Source: CPC320 sp002336405 (GTDB lineage: Bacteria; Pseudomonadota; Alphaproteobacteria; Rhodobacterales; Rhodobacteraceae). From it: DNA of 64,000 nt. The number at the start of each line of letters is the position of its first letter. The stretch's first letter is position 1. Positions 62,715 to 64,000 of this stretch are shown here, in pieces. A model generated the notes under the pieces. It saw only the letters and a list, made by a program, of their open reading frames with translations. It had not been told where the DNA came from and ran no database searches. Both the position numbers and the translations under genes were made by a program. The stretch covers positions 141,204 through 205,203 of the forward strand of contig CASIAN010000006.1 in NCBI GenBank assembly GCA_949372595.1, read 5' to 3'.

Positions 62715-63943
62715 TACGACAGGTTTTAGTGATTGATGATGATCGTGCTGTCCGTGACGCCTTGGTGCAAACCTTGGAATTGGCCGACTGCAGTGTGATC
62801 AGTGCAGGTTCTTTTGTCGCTGCAAAAGACTACATATTGCCTGATTTTGATGGCATTATTCTGTCTGATATCAGGATGTCAGGTCGCGACGGCTTTCATG
62901 TTTTGAATTATAGCCGCGAGGTTGACCATGATCTGCCGGTGGTGCTGCTGACGGGTGAGGGCGATATCCCGATGGCGGTCTCCGCGATGGCGCAGGGGGC
63001 GTTCAGCTTTCTTGAAAAACCCTGTGATCCAAAAGATCTGATGCGGGTGTTAGAACGGGCCCTGCGGGCGCGGGCAACCGTGCTGGAAAACCGCCGGCTC
63101 AAGGCTCTGGCTACGGTTGGTGATCCTGCTGCGCGGCTAATTTTTGGCCATTCGGCATTGGCGGAGACGCTGCGTTATGAGGTCCGCGCTGCGGCCCGAT
63201 TGGACACCGCTGTGCTTGTCAAAGGCGCGCCGGGAACCGGTATTGCCAAGATTGCAGAGGTGTTGCATCTGTGCTCTGCGCGCGCCAAGGGGGCGTTCCA
63301 AAAACGATCGGCGTCCGGTCTTGAACGCGACGCCCTGCAACGCGAATGGCAGGCCTGTCATGGTGGCAGTTTGTTTCTCGATGAGATCACGGCCTTATCC
63401 CAAGATGCCCAACTGGCGTTGCTTGATTTGCTGGAGGTCGGGTCCAAGACCCGTCTGATTGCTGGCTGGGTAACCCGTGACCCCTTGGCAAAAACGCAGT
63501 CGCTGGCGCTTAATAATGATCTATTCTACCGGCTTGAGGTGGTGCAAGTGCGCATTCCAAGCCTGTCGGAGCGAACAGAGGATATTCCGGTGTTGTTTCA
63601 ACGTTATGTGACGCAGGCGTGTGAGCAGGCAGGCGTTGCTGAGCCAGAAATGTCGGCTGATTTTATGGCGGAATTGATGGTGCGCGATTGGCCGGGCAAT
63701 GCCCGCGCCTTGATGAGTGCGGCCATGCGTTTTGCTTTGGGGTTGGCCAATCCGCAGGATGTCGGCGGTGATTTTGGATTGACCGAACAGATGGCCCAGA
63801 TCGAGCGGTCGCTGTTGGTTGCGGCGCTGCGCAAAACCAAGGGGCGCGTCGCTTTGACGGCCGAACAGTTAAAAGTGCCTCGCAAAACTTTCTATGACCG
63901 ATTGGCTCGTTATGGTTTGAAAGCTGAAGAATTTCGCAATTAG
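62711..63943 (+). CDS. NtrC/DctD-like response regulator with degenerate AAA+ domain
   Basis: 410 residues, starting at GTG 62711 overlapping the kinase stop (GTGA). Receiver domain with phosphoacceptor Asp53 in ILSDIRMSGRDGF. The AAA+ domain is damaged at key places: Walker A reads GAPGTGIAK at 172-180 (Ile where Lys is needed) and the sigma-54 contact loop GAFTGA reads GAFQKR at 194-199. Walker B GGSLFLDEI and NNDLFYRLEV remain. A Fis-type helix-turn-helix ends the protein (VALTAEQLKVPRKTFYDRLARYGL). It probably binds DNA and acts without sigma-54 ATPase activity. Confidence 0.88.
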   Translation: MIRQVLVIDDDRAVRDALVQTLELADCSVISAGSFVAAKDYILPDFDGIILSDIRMSGRDGFHVLNYSREVDHDLPVVLLTGEGDIPMAVSAMAQGAFSFLEKPCDPKDLMRVLERALRARATVLENRRLKALATVGDPAARLIFGHSALAETLRYEVRAAARLDTAVLVKGAPGTGIAKIAEVLHLCSARAKGAFQKRSASGLERDALQREWQACHGGSLFLDEITALSQDAQLALLDLLEVGSKTRLIAGWVTRDPLAKTQSLALNNDLFYRLEVVQVRIPSLSERTEDIPVLFQRYVTQACEQAGVAEPEMSADFMAELMVRDWPGNARALMSAAMRFALGLANPQDVGGDFGLTEQMAQIERSLLVAALRKTKGRVALTAEQLKVPRKTFYDRLARYGLKAEEFRN

Positions 63944-64000
63944 CTGTCTGGCCTGTGATGGCTGTAACTGCTTATTTTGGTGGTATTTTATACAGTGTTT

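Noticed and set aside
1..64000. Search for tRNA, rRNA, CRISPR repeats, transposases, integrases and phage genes
   Set aside because: None seen on either strand; gene content is core metabolism with normal operon structure, so no mobile element is claimed.

Overview
The window looks like chromosomal DNA of a marine alphaproteobacterium of the order Rhodobacterales (Roseobacter group). I infer this from gene content and order: a dcw cluster running ftsW-murG-murC-murB-ddl-ftsQ-ftsA-ftsZ-lpxC into bamD and recN, cobST, a cysG-DUF2849-cysI-cysH-DUF934-fpr sulfite-assimilation operon with a divergent Lrp/AsnC gene, a two-gene pntAB transhydrogenase, DUF3422, DUF427, and a DctB/DctD-like pair. No sequence search was possible, so the taxon is an inference. 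I found no tRNA, rRNA, CRISPR array, insertion sequence or phage gene; the window reads as core chromosome with catabolic inserts.

Layout: 1-12.9 kb (+) is cell wall synthesis and division (3' end of ftsW to ftsZ), then lpxC, bamD and recN. 13-19.9 kb (mostly -) holds a D-lactate dehydrogenase-type FAD oxidase, DUF427, aminopeptidase P and the cobaltochelatase genes cobT and cobS. 20-23.4 kb carries an ECF sigma factor with a very short anti-sigma factor, two tandem glutathione S-transferases, a J-domain protein and BolA. 23.4-29.7 kb (-) has gatB, an EamA exporter, a short-chain dehydrogenase and pepN. 29.7-34.3 kb (+) has a photolyase with an overlapping 55-residue DUF2256 protein, malate synthase G and GlcG. 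34.3-38.2 kb covers a class I amidotransferase-type hydrolase and a tryptophan-to-anthranilate segment (kynA, kynU, an SDR).

38.9-43.4 kb (+) is pntA, pntB, a strong terminator and DUF3422. 43.4-51.6 kb is a divergent peptide-uptake island: a binding protein and two permeases on (-), a fused two-domain ATPase and two M20 hydrolases on (+), closed by a bidirectional terminator. infC follows on (-), apparently with an AUA start codon. Then come a GntR regulator with a 17-bp palindrome in its leader, the sulfite-assimilation operon (-), a cytochrome P450, and a DctB/DctD-like two-component pair whose response regulator has lost the ATPase and sigma-54 contact motifs.

The most interesting points are the AUA start of infC, the degenerate DctD-like regulator, the anti-sigma factor that ends at its membrane helix beside a G8 tract in the operon leader, the photolyase/DUF2256 overlap, and the candidate operators upstream of gntR and between cysG and the lrp-type gene. 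Nothing here proves a wholly new system.
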